Below are positions 23,203 to 35,211 of a DNA stretch of 64,000 nucleotides, piece by piece. The position numbers and the translations under genes were made by a program. Positions within the stretch are counted from its first letter, which is position 1; each line of letters begins with the position of its first letter. The notes below the pieces were generated by a model, which saw only the letters and a list, made by a program, of their open reading frames with translations, made no database searches and was not told the origin of the DNA. The stretch comes from Hybos culiciformis. Lineage: Eukaryota > Arthropoda > Insecta > Diptera > Hybotidae. Where the stretch lies: contig CAXFZM010000225.1 in NCBI GenBank assembly GCA_964007475.1, positions 1-64,000 on the forward strand. Reading direction: 5' to 3'.

Positions 23203-23837
23203 CAGTGGCGTAGCTAGCAATTTTAGGCCCTTATGCCACAATGATGGAAGGACCCCTGTGAAAAAATGTAAAAAGTATTAAAGAAAAGATATACAATAAA
23301 TTTCTTTATAATTTTTATAATACGTTATATTATTAAAGTAATTATAATAATAATAATGAGAATTTTAAATAACTAAATCAAAATTTCCTTTTTCTAGCTT
23401 TTGCAATTGCAAAATCGTTAATAAGACCACTCAGATGATCGTCAGATGATTCACCCAATTCATTCAATACATATTTCACTACTCACTATACTTGCGAATA
23501 GGAATTACATTTGATACAAAAAACCCAATATAATTCTAATGCATTGAAAAAATATTATGAATCATATATACACTCGTTTCTTTTTTAAGTTGCACTATCC
23601 ATATATGTATTGAATAAATAAAGTGTATTCACGAGTGATTTGTAATATAAGTGTATCATGCATTTCGCTAAAAGCTTCGCTGCAGGATAATTAGTTTTTT
23701 TTCAACTTAAAGCTTAGACTGAATCGATTTAAAAAAAAAAAAATGTATTACAAGAGGGCGCCTAAACTTAGAGGGCCCCTAAACTTAGAGGACCCCTATG
23801 CCTTGCTTACTCTTGCTATATGGTAGCTACGCCACTG
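23203..23837. mobile_element. hAT-like non-autonomous element, ends CAGTGGCGTAGCTA
   Basis: Inverted ends CAGTGGCGTAGCTA/TAGCTACGCCACTG (14 bp perfect). No clear 8-bp duplication is left. AGGGCCCC and GAGGACCCC words lie near the right end. It has the same type of ends as hAT element B. No coding sequence. Confidence 0.7.
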
Positions 23838-24050
23838 GCCCTCAGGGTAGGTCGCTAGGTAGGAGGCCAATCAAATTTTAAAATAGCCTATAACGACCCT
23901 CGATCTGAGACAAAGAAATGGTACAAGTTTAAAAACGATCGGCTGAGCGGTTTAGGAGCCTATTCGGAACAGACAAACAGACAAACAGCGTTTTTGTTTC
24001 ATATGATAGAATTTCACTAATTCGAAAAGGAAATAAACTAAATAAATATT

Positions 24051-24990
24051 AATGCTAAAGATACAGTCGACGTAGTTAACGCGCGTATGCGCACGTAAAA
24101 AAAATAAAAAAAACTGTTTTTTTTACCTGTTATGCTCAACGCCGTTCACATGGGAGAAACAAAAGAGAATAAGAAGTTATTGTTGCCATTTTAAGAAAAA
24201 AAATATTTATTTATAAACTATTGGTAAATAAGTTTTAAATCTTTTTTTTTATTTGACAAAAATTGCTCAAAAAAAAAACTTGGTGAAAGGGTAGAGACGA
24301 TCCCTAAAAGTCGAAGTCCAAGAGGAATTTGGCCCACAAGTCTCCATTTCAGAGATACGACCTTCCAAAATTTCCTATTAGGTATCCAGTAAAAGTAAGC
24401 CAAATAAAAAGCCCTGGAGGTTTGAAGGAGGCAGCCTCCATCCTTCATTCAACATAAAAAAAATTGGTTGCGAAAAAATGCACTTTTGTTCCCACCTAAT
24501 TTATGAAAACTTTGGAAGGCCATATCTCTTAAAAAGGGCAGGGATCCCACAGTGTGAATATTTTACATATTTGTGAATGTTTTTGAATGTTTTTTAAAAT
24601 TGTGAATATTTTCGATGCCTTTGTCATATTTGTGAATGTTTAAGATTTTAAATTATTGCATATTTGTGAATATTCTGCGTGAAGGGAAAAAAATTTAGTA
24701 AATCCAGGCACTTAAAAGAATGCCATGCAAGTAATAAATTATATATAAAAATTATTATTTACATAACAAAACAATAAATAAAAATTTCCATACATACCCA
24801 TTAAATATTCTTTGCATAACATTGTACCTACTTATAATGTTATGACAAATTGATTACAAATAAAGGTTGTTTACAAATAATCTTCTAATTTTTTTTTTTG
24901 GCGTGGTGATGTTTTTTTTTTTTAAATTTAAATCAAAATAAATAGTTTGGCACGATTAAAACATTAATAATTGATTCTATTGCATTCCAT
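24051..24990. other. Stretch without a gene
   Basis: Holds a short CpG-rich patch (about 24065-24105) and a sequence at about 24285-24540 resembling the core of the 6751-7684 element. At 24555-24690 the words TTGTGAATATTTT and ATTTGTGAATGTTT are repeated four to five times. An open minus-strand frame at 24218-24448 lies in this repeat and is not believed. Confidence 0.4.
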
Positions 24991-25643
24991 AGGTTCCGAC
25001 ATCGCCTGAAGAATGGAAAAATTGCCGATCAGTTTGAACTTCGTTAGAACTTTCCCAACTGTTGTGGTGCTTTAGATGGGAAGCACGTACAAATTAAGGC
25101 CCCAGCAAATTGCGGTTCGGAATTCTTTAATTATAAAAAGGCGAACAGCATAGTACTCATGGCGTTGGCGGACGCTGAATATAGATTTACCTATATTGAT
25201 GTCGGCTCGTATGGTCGAAACTCCGATGGCGGTGTTTTCAATCGGTAAAAATTATTTGAATGATTCACTCCAAAATTCATTGATTTTGTTATTGCATTTC
25301 AGGTGCGATCTGTCAGCAGCCCTCGAAACAAATTCAATTAATTTTCCACCACCGTAGCCTTTACCAAATTCTGTTGAGCCGACGCCATTTGTTGTTCTTG
25401 CCGATGACGCTTTCCCAATAAAGCAGTACTTGATGAAGCCGTTTGGCTTCCGAAGGATGGATATGTCGCAACGCGTTTTCAACTACCGCCTCTCATGCGC
25501 TCGGCGAATAATCAAAAACGTTTTCGGCATATGTGCGGCTCGTTTCCGCATTCTACGAAAACCCATGGAGATGAAGCCGGAAAAATGTATGACCGTTGTG
25601 CTTGCAATATGTGCATTGCACAATTTTTTAATGAATCGGAAGA
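24991..25643 (+). pseudogene. PIF/Harbinger DDE transposase relic
   Basis: Conserved Harbinger segments in order: [15 protein letters not shown] (first Asp), [33 protein letters not shown], an intron (GTAAAA...TTTCAG, about 25246-25302), VVLADDAFP (second Asp) and FNYRLSCARRIIKNVFG. In active relatives the last segment has the catalytic Glu in (R)RxxENAFG; here Lys stands at that place. Stops near 25035 and 25358 also break it. The 3' end is cut by the long terminal repeat at 25644. It is a dead cut-and-paste transposase, unrelated to the intact Harbinger at 30501-34436 except by family. Confidence 0.8.
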
Positions 25644-25833
25644 TGTTGTGGTTCCCTCTAGCGACCTAAAAATTAACTATATATAAAACCTGCCCTTCTT
25701 GCAAGACCAACATTCATGATTATAAAACAGATTTGATAAGAAACAGACAAATAAAATTCAATTTATTAAACGTTTTAAATCCAGTAGTTTTATTAACCAC
25801 AAGATTTATTTGAAGATTCTAGGAACCATAACA
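25644..25833 (+). repeat. 5' LTR of gypsy element 1, with primer-binding site after it
   Basis: Starts TGTTGTGGTTCCCTC and ends CCATAACA. TATATAAAACCTG at about 25678 is a TATA-like box. It is followed directly by TGGTGTCAGGTGAGG (25834-25848), the likely tRNA primer-binding site. The 3' copy agrees closely over its first 120 bases. Confidence 0.75.
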
Positions 25834-25926
25834 TGGTGTCAGGTGAGGAAGATATTTAAGAATATCTGTTAATTTAGTTCACCAAAATATTGTAAAAACA
25901 GAAAGAAAAAAAGCGTTCCTAACCTA

Positions 25927-26510
25927 ACCTAAATATTCGTTAGAATTTAGTGACATAGAAAAAGCGGATACAATAATTGTTACTGAAAAAATTCGTAAGT
26001 GTATTTTTGAGAAAGCTAATGTCACGCTGGACAAGTATGATTTTTTTTCAGCTAAACAACAGTCAGGTGAAGTTTTTCGTGAATTTTATAATCGAATAAA
26101 AATTCTTGGTGTCATCAAATAATTATTGGCGTAGCAGATGACGTAGCCGTAAAAAATTATTAGGAATTCCTAAAATTTATGAAGACTTAACAAAAGCTAT
26201 TCAGATTTGTGAAACATCAGAGTTAACGACAGATAGTCTTAAAGAAATTGCAAGAATGTAAATGCAAATACTGAACTAAATAAAAATGTTAATAAGGTTC
26301 AAAAACGAAACACTGATAAGAAAAAAGAAAAGCGTAAGTGCAAATTTTGTGGTTTATACCACATTTTCGAAAAAGGTGTTTGTGAGGCATTTGGAAAAAA
26401 TTGTTCGATTTGTGATGGAAAAAATCATACGGCAAAAGTTTGCAAAAAGAAAGTTATAAGTGAAAATACCAAATCCAAGAATGTAAATGAAATCCAAGAA
26501 TGTAAATGAA
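25927..26510 (+). pseudogene. gag remnant of gypsy element 1
   Basis: Pieces in more than one frame give a capsid-like helical region (VTLDKYDFFSAKQQSGEV, FREFYNRIKILG) and then a zinc-knuckle region with CKFCGLYHIFEKGVC and CSICDGKNHTAKVC, a C-x2-C-x4-H-x4-C box at the end. Stops near 26120 and 26160 and a frame change near 26265 break it. Gag would form the particle that packages the element RNA. Confidence 0.65.
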
Positions 26511-29500
26511 ATTTCGGAAAAAAATTCAAATCCGCAATATGATGAGGAAGATGATGAAAGTTTAGTAATCGCTAAAATTAATGAAGAAAATAATTCAAAA
26601 CATGTTCTCGCTAAACTAAACTTAAAATTTAATAATGATTATTCAATTGTAAAGTGTATGCTGGATACAGGTTCAAACACATGCCTGATTGGGTACAATC
26701 AATACAAAATGTTTATGAAAGGAGATGAGTCCTAAATTTTGAATTCGCATCAATTGTTATCAGATTTTAATGGCAATCTTATTTCAACAGTGGGTGAAAT
26801 TAAAGTCCCATGTAAACTTCGAAAAAAAAAATTATATTCTTGTTTTCCAAGTTGTCAATAAAAATCATGGCCCGTTGTTATCCGCAAATGCATGCAGAGC
26901 GCTTGGTCTAATTAATTACAGCGAAGAAGTTATTCATTCACATTCATTGGGAAAATTTCCACAAGTTATTGAAAAAATTTCGAAAATAAAAGATGTCCAA
27001 GAGTTACGCATAGAAGCAACAAAAATTACAAAAGAATTTGGCGACTTTTTCAGGGCTATGGTACATTGGCTGATGAAATTGAGTTAGAAATTGATGACTC
27101 TGTAACACCTCGTATCCAAGCACCTCGCCGTATTCCCAATGCATTCCGAGATCAACTAAAGGCTGAATTAGACAAATTGGAGAAGGACGGTATTATCGCC
27201 AAAATGGAACGGCATACAGACTGGGTGAGTAATTTAGTATTAGTTAAAAGAAATAATAATACTTCACCAAGTTTTCGTATTTGCCTAGATCCCGTCCTGC
27301 TCAACACAGCTATAAAAAGACCAAACTATCATTTCACCACATTGGATGAAATTTTACCAGAACTTGGCAAAGCTAAAATATTTACCACTTGTGATACAGC
27401 AAAAGGATTTTGGCAATTAAAATTAACAAAAGACAGCAGTGATCTCACTTGTTTTTGGACTCCATTTGGAAGATATGTATGGTTGCGGATGCCGTTTGGA
27501 ATATGTTCAGCTCCTGAAATTTTCCAAATAAAAATACGAGAAATCGTTCATGGTTTGCCTGGAACAGAAGTACTAGATGATGACATTTTAATTTATGGTA
27601 GTGGTGATACTCTAGAAGAAGCATACGTAGATCATAACCGTAACTATCGTAATTTATTAATTCGGTTACGGCAAAATAATTGTAAGCTAAATCAGTAGAA
27701 ACTAAATTTATGTCAAGACTATGTGAAATTTTATGGGCATATACTAACCAATAAAGGAATCATGGCTGACGAATCCAAAATATCTGCAATTAAAAACATG
27801 AATTTACCTTCAAATAAACAAGATCTTAAGAGATTTATTGGAGTGGTTACATATTTATCACGTAAATTCAAGATCTCAGACTGAAATAAGAAAACCTAAG
27901 TTAGACACCTTAGTTTAGACAACATGGATTGGAAGTGGACAGTAGAAGAGGAGTCAGAATTTGACAAAATCAAAAATTTAGTGTGTCAAGTTCAACCCTT
28001 AAAATATTTTGATCCAGCTAAGCCAGTAGTAATAGAATGCGATTCTAGTAGTTTTGGGCTAGGAGCCGTGCTCATACAAGAAAATAATGTTGTAGCTTAT
28101 GCATCTAGAACATTAACACCAACAGAGAAAAACTATGCTCAAATAGAGAAAGAGCTGCTCGCAGTGGTGTTTGCTTGCATAAGATTCGATCAAATGATTT
28201 TTGGGCATTGTGTTAAAATAAGAACGGATCACAAACCATTAATTAATATATTCAAGAAACCATTGCTGAAAGCTCCAAAGCGACTACAATTAATGTTAAT
28301 GGTTTTGCAACGATATAACATAGAACCGGAATTTATCCAAGGTAAGCAATACGTCATTGCAGACACTTTATCGAGAGCAGAATATATTTCAACAGAACAG
28401 ATACAAGATGAAGATATTATTAAAAATAAAGTTTGTTTTATAAATTCAGAAATTGATATTTTTAAGACTATTGAAAATGTCAACTTAATTCCATTTAACA
28501 AAATAACAGAAGAACGTCTACAAAACATTAAAGATGAAACACGAAAGGATATTTCTTGTCAACGCTTAATAAAAATAATTCAAAACGGATGGCCAAAACA
28601 TATTAGTCAAGTACCAGATGACATTAAAATATATTATAAATTTCAAAACGATTTGTCAACCAACAATGATTTTATTTTTAATGGAAATAGAATTCAATAA
28701 CATCGCTGATGCTAAAAAAATTAAATATTAGTCATAATGGAATTGAATTAACATTAAGGTTTGCAAGACAAAATATTTTTTGGACTGGAATGAATTCAGC
28801 AATCAAAGAAATGATTCAAAATTGTGAGGTATGTGCAAAGTTTTCTAATTCGCAGCAAAAACCACCAATGTTAACCAACGATATTCCTGAATACCCGTTT
28901 CAATTTGTATCAATGGACGTTTTCTTTACAACATATAAAAGTAAACAAGAAAAATTTCTAAACACCGTAGATCATTATTCAGATTTTTTTGAAATCGACA
29001 TTCTCAAAGATATGACACCGAATACAACGATTGAGGTTTGCAAGAAAATTTTCAGTAGATTTGGAATTCCACAAAAAGTTTTAACTGATAATGGAACAAA
29101 TTTTGTGAATGGCCAGTTTTTCAATTTTTCGAAAAGATGGGAATTCGTACATGCAACGTCAGCACCACATCATCAACAAACAAACGGTAAAGCGGAAGCG
29201 ACAGTTAAAATCGCCAAACGATTGATTCAAAAAACTGACCAAAGTGGGGAAAATTTATGGTATGCAATGTTGAATTTGCGAAACACTCCAAATAAAATTG
29301 AATCCAAAAAAAGTTTAATGATAGATCTTATTCTATAAATGTAAATGGTGCATCTTATAGACGCTATCTCGTCAACATTAAGCCATTCAATCACGAGTCA
29401 AGCAACAATGATGTTAATGAACAAAAATTTACTGCAGGCGAAAACAATCAGGATGTTAGTCCAACAGGCAACAATTCTAATATTATTGGAGCTCAGACAG

Positions 29501-29611
29501 TTATCGAGAATTCAAATCAAATTCCAGATATCACTACTTCTGCCAACATGGAAGCCGCTCGACCACGAAGACAACATCTTTTACCAGAACGATTTAAAGA
29601 TTATGTTGTAG
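26487..29611 (+). pseudogene. pol of gypsy element 1 (PR-RT-RNaseH-IN), broken
   Basis: Protease: CMLDTGSNTCLIG near 26660. Reverse transcriptase 27095-27698: KIFTTCDTAKGFWQLKL, LRMPFGICSAPEIF, and VLDDDILIYG, where the usual YVDD reads LDDD. RNase H 27990-28370: ECDSSSFGLGAVL, EKELLAVVFA, TDHKPL, IADTLSR. Integrase 28709-29338: NCEVCAKF zinc region, then SMDVFF, LTDNGTNFVN and NGKAEATVK (D, D, E). The frame is broken at 26733, 27697, around 27852-27920 (small rearrangement), 28698 and 29336. The end 29345-29611 is tail sequence. Inactive. Confidence 0.85.
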
Positions 29612-29638
29612 AAATGAATTAAAGTAAAGCAGAGAGGA

Positions 29639-29759
29639 TGTTGTCGTTCCCTCTAGCGACCTAAAAATAAACTATATATAAAACCTGCCCTTCTGGCAAG
29701 ACCAACATTCATGATTATAAAACAGATTTGATAAGAAGCAGACAAATAAAATTCAATTT
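29639..29759 (+). repeat. 3' LTR of gypsy element 1 (5' two thirds)
   Basis: Preceded by the purine-rich AAAGCAGAGAGGA, the likely polypurine tract. It matches 25644-25764 and then diverges after AAAATTCAATTT, so the end has been lost or replaced. 29760-29869 has no recognisable feature. Confidence 0.7.
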
Positions 29760-29869
29760 TAATTAATCAATTTTGTATCCTTAACTTTAACTTTCTTGAA
29801 TTGTTTCGGTAGTGAGGAAGAGGATAAAATGATAAAATGAAAAACAACTTTATCTCTTTTAAATCATAT

Positions 29870-30382
29870 GCTAATATATTTCGTCCTTTTTGGTTTAGGA
29901 CTATATAAAAAAAAATACAGTTTTACTGATTGCACATTAAAATTCCTATTAAAAATTATTTTATACATATCAACATTATTACAAAAATCACCTAAAAAAA
30001 AAAGAGTAAAACTTGTACAAACATATTACCTCGATTCAGTTGAGAATTTGTTTACATCTAATTTTTTTTGAATTTATCTATTTGGATATGTTATTTTTAG
30101 ATATTTTTGATTAATTTTTTGTTACAATATTTTTATATTCTTTTTCTTTTTTTAAATTTTACTTTATAAATAACATTTTTCTTTTTTCTTTTTATATTAT
30201 ACTAATTTTCTTTATAATTTATTTTAATTTTATAATATGTTTTTTTACTAATTTTAATTTTAATTTTTAATTTATAAGAATATATCACTTAACCACTCTC
30301 TTCAATTTTTACAAATTTAATAATTTTATAACATTTACCTAACATAATATAATTACTTATCAAAAACTGTAATAAAAAGCTT
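29870..30382 (-). repeat. Inverted arm (Penelope 3' tail in reverse)
   Basis: Reverse complement of 35212-35726, starting GCTAATATATTTCGTCC. It includes the hammerhead-like motif in reverse near its left end. The open frame here (29868-30071) is a product of the repeat, not a gene. Confidence 0.85.
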
Positions 30383-31035
30383 ACTGTATTCAATTACTGT
30401 ATTCAATTATCCTAAGAATATCATTAACAGCACAATAAATAAAATAGAAACAAGATTAGAATCTAATAGAAACATTAAGAAGAATAATATCAAAACACAG
30501 GGGGTTATTATGTAACTCGATTTTAAAATGAAATTCGAGTGAAAACTGAAATCGGAATTATGTAATTCGAATTCGGATTTTTATTTTTCAATTTAAATAC
30601 ACGATACATACCACTCGAAAAACGAATAAAAATTATTCGAATTTCGGAAGTTTTGTTTAATAACTTTTTTTCAAACGGAAAAAACTAAATAACCAACCAA
30701 GAAAATATTTTGTTTAAAATTTAAGAACTTTTTGAAATAAAAACTTGATTTTATTTAAAATTTTCAATTTTTTCAATTTTTTTAATATGTAAGTCCTATT
30801 CGAATTCGGATTGATTCGAAAGTTTTTTCGATTCTATTATAAAATGGTATTATGTAAATCGAAAGTAAAACAATCGAATAAAGGCAGCTTTAAAAGGTCG
30901 GCTATAAAGTTTTATTCGAATAAAAAAATGTCAATATCATCTGTTTGTTGTTTGTTTTGATTTTATTTTGTTTGAAAATTTTAAATAAAAATTTCGAATT
31001 TTTGTCGTAAAGTTAAGTTATTAAATTTTAAATTA

Positions 31036-32469
31036 ATGGATAGTGTTTGTCTGTGGTTAGAAAATGAGGGGCATGGTCGGGAAGACAATAATGAAGCCAT
31101 CCAAAGAAAAAGAATTCGGGATAATTCTAATATTTTTATAATTCTAATATTATGTGACAAAAGGTGTGTATTAATTTAAAACTCGAATTTTTTATAGCAT
31201 ATAATTATTACGATTTCAAATCCTTTTCTTTTTAGCTTCCAGAAAAATTTCAGGCTAAACAAAACCGCCTTCAAATATGTTTTGGATGAAATTTCAAATG
31301 AGTTACGTGACTCCCATAGAACCACATCAATTCCAAATGTTATTAAATTAGCTGCAACATTAAAATTTCTAGCTCAAGGTGGTTATCAACACCAAATAGG
31401 GCAAGATTGGCATGTTGGTTTAGCTCAACCAACTATGTCAATCATCATCAACGAGATAGCTACTGCAATCCAAACGGTTCTATGCCCAAAACATATAAAT
31501 TTTAAAATGGATGAAGTCGAAAAAACCAAGAATAAGATATGGTTTTATAATAAAACCGGAATTCCTGGAATAATTGGAGTGATAGATGGGAGCCACATCC
31601 AAATTATTCGGCTAAATATGAGTGAACATTTATTCTTAAATAGGAAATTAAAACATAGCATAAACGCCATGATTGTATTTTTTTTTTTTATTTTAATACT
31701 GCATTTTTCACAATTTTTTTTTTAGATATGTGATCATGAAATGAGAATTATTTCGGTAAATGGTCGATTTCCAGGTGCTTCACATGACTCTCATGTATGG
31801 AAACTTAGTAACCAAAGGAGATTTCTTAAGGAAAATTATGAAAATGGTGAGAAATCATCATGGATAATTGGTATGTCTAAAGATTCGATATGTACTTTGA
31901 TTTTTAGTTTTGTGGGGATCTTTTTCAGATAAATCATTTGACTAATGATTTAATTATTTTATTCTTTGAATTTATTATAAACCTCTTTAAATTATGATCT
32001 GTAAATAAGAAGGATATAAAAATTATAATATTAAAAATTATTAAGTTCTTAATTTTTAAATGAATTTATTTCACTTTTAGGAGACTCTGGATACCCACTT
32101 GAGCCGTGGCTTAGGACGCCGTATGGTGACTGTGAATGTGGTGAAGATCAATCAAAAATTAATTTTAACAATAAATTCAAAGCTGTGAGGTCCATAATAG
32201 AAAGGACTATTGGAGTGCTGAAAGGTAGATTTCGCTGTCTTTTAGCAGCACGGGAGCTCCATTATTCTCCACAAAAAGCAGCTAAATTTTTGAATGCATG
32301 TTCAGCTCTTCATAACATTTGCAGAATGTTCAGGGTTTCGCTTCCATCGCATGAAGAAATTATTGAAGAAATTGACGAAAGAAACAATTATATCGAAGAA
32401 GAGGACGACGCAGCTTTGTTGAATACTGCTAAGCAAATTAGAGACGGAATAAAAGATAGTCTATTATAA
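31036..32469 (+). CDS. Harbinger DDE transposase, 4 exons, 366 aa
   Basis: Proposed exons 31036-31163, 31236-31674, 31726-31870 and 32081-32469, with GTGTGT/TTTAG, GTATTT/TTTAG and GTATGT/TTTTAG borders; one frame runs through all. Domain marks: FRLNKTAFKYVLDEI near the start, GVIDGSHIQII (first Asp), SVNGRFPGASHDSHVW, IGDSGYPLEPW (second Asp, made across the third intron) and ERTIGVLKGRFRCL (Glu). All three DDE residues are present, and the length is normal for the family. It cuts and inserts the element in the nucleus, with the Myb-like partner needed for DNA binding. The start is the first ATG; it could be further in. Activity is unproved. Confidence 0.85.
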
Positions 32470-32992
32470 ATGTTTTTTTTTAATTAAATAAAATAATTTT
32501 TAATTTTTGTTTTAATTAAACTATGTTTTATTTCATTATATATTTATTTCATTATATTATTTTATTTCATTATAATCAGTTTTATTTAATTGAAAATAAA
32601 TAAAAATTGTTTCTTAATACATTTGTCAGAGGTTTTAATCGATTATCGAACACCATAATAATGGTAACATATATAACAAACATGGAATTTAATAAGCAAC
32701 CGAAAAATATATGAGTCCTCAGGATTAAGGAAAAGTAATAAAAGCGAAATTTTCGGTGAAAATGAAATAGTTTATACTACCATTATAATAAATGGCGATA
32801 AAAATTATTCTTCTTAGAAAATTTTACGAACATTAAAAAAGAAATTAAGAATATATAATTTTTTAATGTTTAAACAAAAATAAATAGACTTAAAATACTA
32901 AACTTAATAATATTTTCCACTTCACAATTACATTAATTCATCACAAACATTTACTTGAGATCTATTTTAAATTTATTCTGTCACATATAAAT

Positions 32993-33220
32993 TTATTTTT
33001 TTATTTTTAAATTTAAAATTTGTTCTTTTATTTCCAATTTTGCTATTTGTAACTTTTCCTTTAAATTTAAATTTCTTTTCTTTAATTCAAATTTTTCTTT
33101 CTTTAAGGAAAAATTTTTTTCTTTTAAAGCTAGATTTTTTTCTTTTAATTTATTGTTTTTGTATTTTATATCGAAGTTTTTTCGTTGGTATCTTGCTATC
33201 TCCTTTAAACCATCATTCAT
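32993..33220 (-). CDS. Lys/Glu-rich coiled-coil frame following the Myb-like gene
   Basis: 75 codons from ATG at 33220 with a heptad-like run of KNNKLKEKNLALKEKNFSLK type. It overlaps the stop of the Myb-like gene in another frame (GAATGAATGATGG). Myb-like Harbinger proteins commonly end in a coiled coil, so this is probably the C-terminus of that protein put out of frame by a small insertion or deletion in the GAAT repeat. Alternatively it is a separately translated piece. Confidence 0.45.
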   Translation of the reverse strand: MNDGLKEIARYQRKNFDIKYKNNKLKEKNLALKEKNFSLKKEKFELKKRNLNLKEKLQIAKLEIKEQILNLKIKK

Positions 33221-34015
33221 TCAATTTGATTTTCAACCTGTCGTTCCAACAAATCATGATTTAAAGTAGTTTTGGAACGAGTTCGGGATTGTTTTACTGG
33301 AGTTTCTGTTGGAATGTCTTCTACTAAAGGTTCCTCAATGTTTGATGTTGACTCGTTTAATGAAGGAACAATTTTTGCTACAGATAACACGGTAACATTT
33401 TCTTTTTCGTACAAACTGTATTCTTCACTACCAATCCCATCAATTGTAGTGTTGAAGTCTAACATATCAACAACTTTAGACTCCGTCTCCGAAAATGAGT
33501 TTTGACGACTTGGACCTCCTCCAGTTCCCGAAATATTTATTTTGTTGTTTCTTAATTTTTTTTTAACATTATTTTTGTAGTCTGCCCAAACCTAAAAAAA
33601 AAATAAGCTGTGTAAATCAAGGATAGTAAATTTTGAGATAAATGAGGAAAGTAAACGACTTATTTATTCGTACTCACTTTTTTCCATTCATTTCCCCTTC
33701 GAATAGGATGTCCTATCGAGTTCAGCTCAATGCCTAAATCATCCCACATTCTTCTGGATCTAATTCTCGCCTCGGGAATTTTCAGATAACCTTTGGACAA
33801 ATCCGGGTGTTCTAGCATAAAATTTACCATCAACTCGAATTGTTTGAGTTTTGTGTTGCTGGATTTTTTTCTTTCCCTAAAAATTTTTTTTTGTTTTACT
33901 TTCTAATTTTTTATAAAATTTATTTATTACAAATTTAATATTAATTTAATATAAATAAAATAATAATACTCAAAATATATTTTTTAATTAAATTTTATTA
34001 AAAATGTACTTACAT
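33217..34015 (-). CDS. Harbinger Myb/SANT-like DNA-binding partner, 3 exons, 191 aa
   Basis: Read on the minus strand. Exon 1 ends with ...GAAAT|GTAAGT (34014), exon 2 is 33876-33678 and exon 3 33591-33217. The start codon is made by splicing: AT of exon 1 plus G of exon 2. The result is a Zeste/Myb_DNA-bind_5-like domain: FELMVNFMLEHPDLSKGY, RMWDDLGIELNSIGH, EWKKVWADYKNNVKKKL and SGTGGGPS. All introns have GT-AG borders. The family's role is to bind the element's ends and to bring in the transposase. The C-terminal coiled coil is in another frame (32993-33220). No ATG other than the split one stands before this domain; a later Met (ELMVNF) is possible. Confidence 0.75.
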
Positions 34016-35211
34016 TTCAAACAAATTATTTTCTTTTATGGTTAATTTTTTTTTCCGTTTGATAAAAAGTTATCGAACAAAATTTCCGATATTCGAATTA
34101 TTTTTATTCGTTTTTCGAGTTGCATAATGCCGTGTATATATATCGTCGACATAATGCCGTCAATATTCAAAGCCAACTTTATAAAATAAAAAAAAAAAAA
34201 ATAAAAATCCAAATTCGAATTACATAATTCCGATTTAAGTTTTCACTCGAATTTAAAACAACAAACATATGATTTTGACATTTTTTTATTCGAATAAAAC
34301 TTTATAGCCAACCTTTTAAAGCTGCCTTTATTCGATCATTGTCTGACTTTCGATTTACATAATACTATTTCATAATAGAATCGAAAACAACTTTCGTATC
34401 AATCCGAATTCGAATAGGAGTTACATAATAACCCCCCAGTACTATAAATTCCCTCACATAACTACATTGTCTAGCCAAATGCAAAAATTATTAAAAGAAA
34501 GAGATATAAAATTGACTTTTTACAATATAAAAACGGTTAACAATTTATTCACTAAAATTAAAGACAAAACACCTAAAGACATTAAAAACAACCTTATATA
34601 TAAAATTAATTGTAAAAATTGCTCAAAATCTTACATAGGACAAACACTACAATATTTAAAAAAACGAAAAAATCAACACAAAAATTCATGTAATATAACG
34701 ATAAATTAACAAAACTGAAAAAACAGCTTTAGCAGTTCCTCATTTTGAGAACAACCATAATTTTGACTTCGATAATATTGAAATCCTAGACACAGAACAT
34801 AACAAAATTAAAAGAAACTTTCTAGAAATGATCCATATAAAACTAAATGACACAGTAAATTTTAAAACAGACGTAGATAAATTAGGTAATATTTATGGAT
34901 GGATTTTAGAAAGATATAAAAAGTTTAAAAGAAATTAAAAGAGAAGAAATAATGAATTAACAATAACACATAACACAAAATAAAATGTTAATAATTGACC
35001 AGAAAATTCAGATATAATATTATAAAAAACTCCCGCTCTTAATTTTAATGAATCATTATAAGTACCGATTATATATATATTTTTTTTTTTTTTTTGTTTG
35101 TTTGTAGAAAAATATTATAGAAAAGATCTATGGAATGTACAAAAGTGTCAATTGTCTGTATACTGAATACAGTACTAACCATAAATGGATATGAGATTGT
35201 TAAAAGATTAA

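Larger units (their letters stand above)
21240..24050. repeat. Tandem-repeat block with retroelement-like tail, cut by four insertions
   Basis: A unit of about 100 bp with (T)6(G/C)TTAC(A/G)AAATTT, CTCTTTTTA and TTTGAATGAAATCGGACGAACTT is repeated three times at 21276-21573 and resumes at 22813-22916 and 23099-23202. The block ends at about 23838-24050 with CGATCGGCTGAGCGGTTTAGG and (ACAGACAA)n, a form common at 3' ends of insect LINE/SINE repeats. Four independent elements are inserted in it, listed separately. Confidence 0.6.
25644..29759 (+). mobile_element. Ty3/gypsy element 1 (decayed)
   Basis: Two partial long terminal repeats (25644-25833; 29639 to about 29759) of shared sequence enclose gag-pol remains in the order zinc knuckle, protease, reverse transcriptase, RNase H, integrase. 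That order is that of Ty3/gypsy. It is inserted in the Harbinger relic on its left. Stops and small rearrangements make it inactive. Confidence 0.85.
30501..34436 (+). mobile_element. PIF/Harbinger element, two genes, apparently complete
   Basis: Ends GGGGTTATTATGTAACTC and GAGTTACATAATAACCCCC are inverted repeats, flanked by CAG (30498-30500, 34437-34439), which fits the 3-bp duplication of Harbinger (usually TWA). Removing it restores the reading frame of the interrupted Penelope gene, which confirms the borders. Further inner pairing is long: ATTCGAATTACATAATTCCG-type words recur near both ends. It holds a convergent transposase (+) and a Myb/SANT-like gene (-), the standard pair of autonomous Harbingers. 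Confidence 0.9.
30402..34938 (+). pseudogene. GIY-YIG end of Penelope element 2, interrupted by Harbinger
   Basis: Left of the insertion the frame reads INSTINKIETRLESNRNIKK; right of it FPHITTLSSQMQKLLKE leads into LIYKINCKNCSKSYIGQT, the GIY-YIG core, then HFENNHNFDFDNIEILD. A frame change near 34705 and the insertion break the gene. The frame and the spacing fit across the insertion if the 3-bp CAG is counted once. Upstream reverse transcriptase is absent. Confidence 0.8.

Noticed and set aside
33040..33505. Plus-strand frames opposite the Myb-like gene
   Set aside because: Antisense shadows of the Myb-like exon 3 and its coiled coil.
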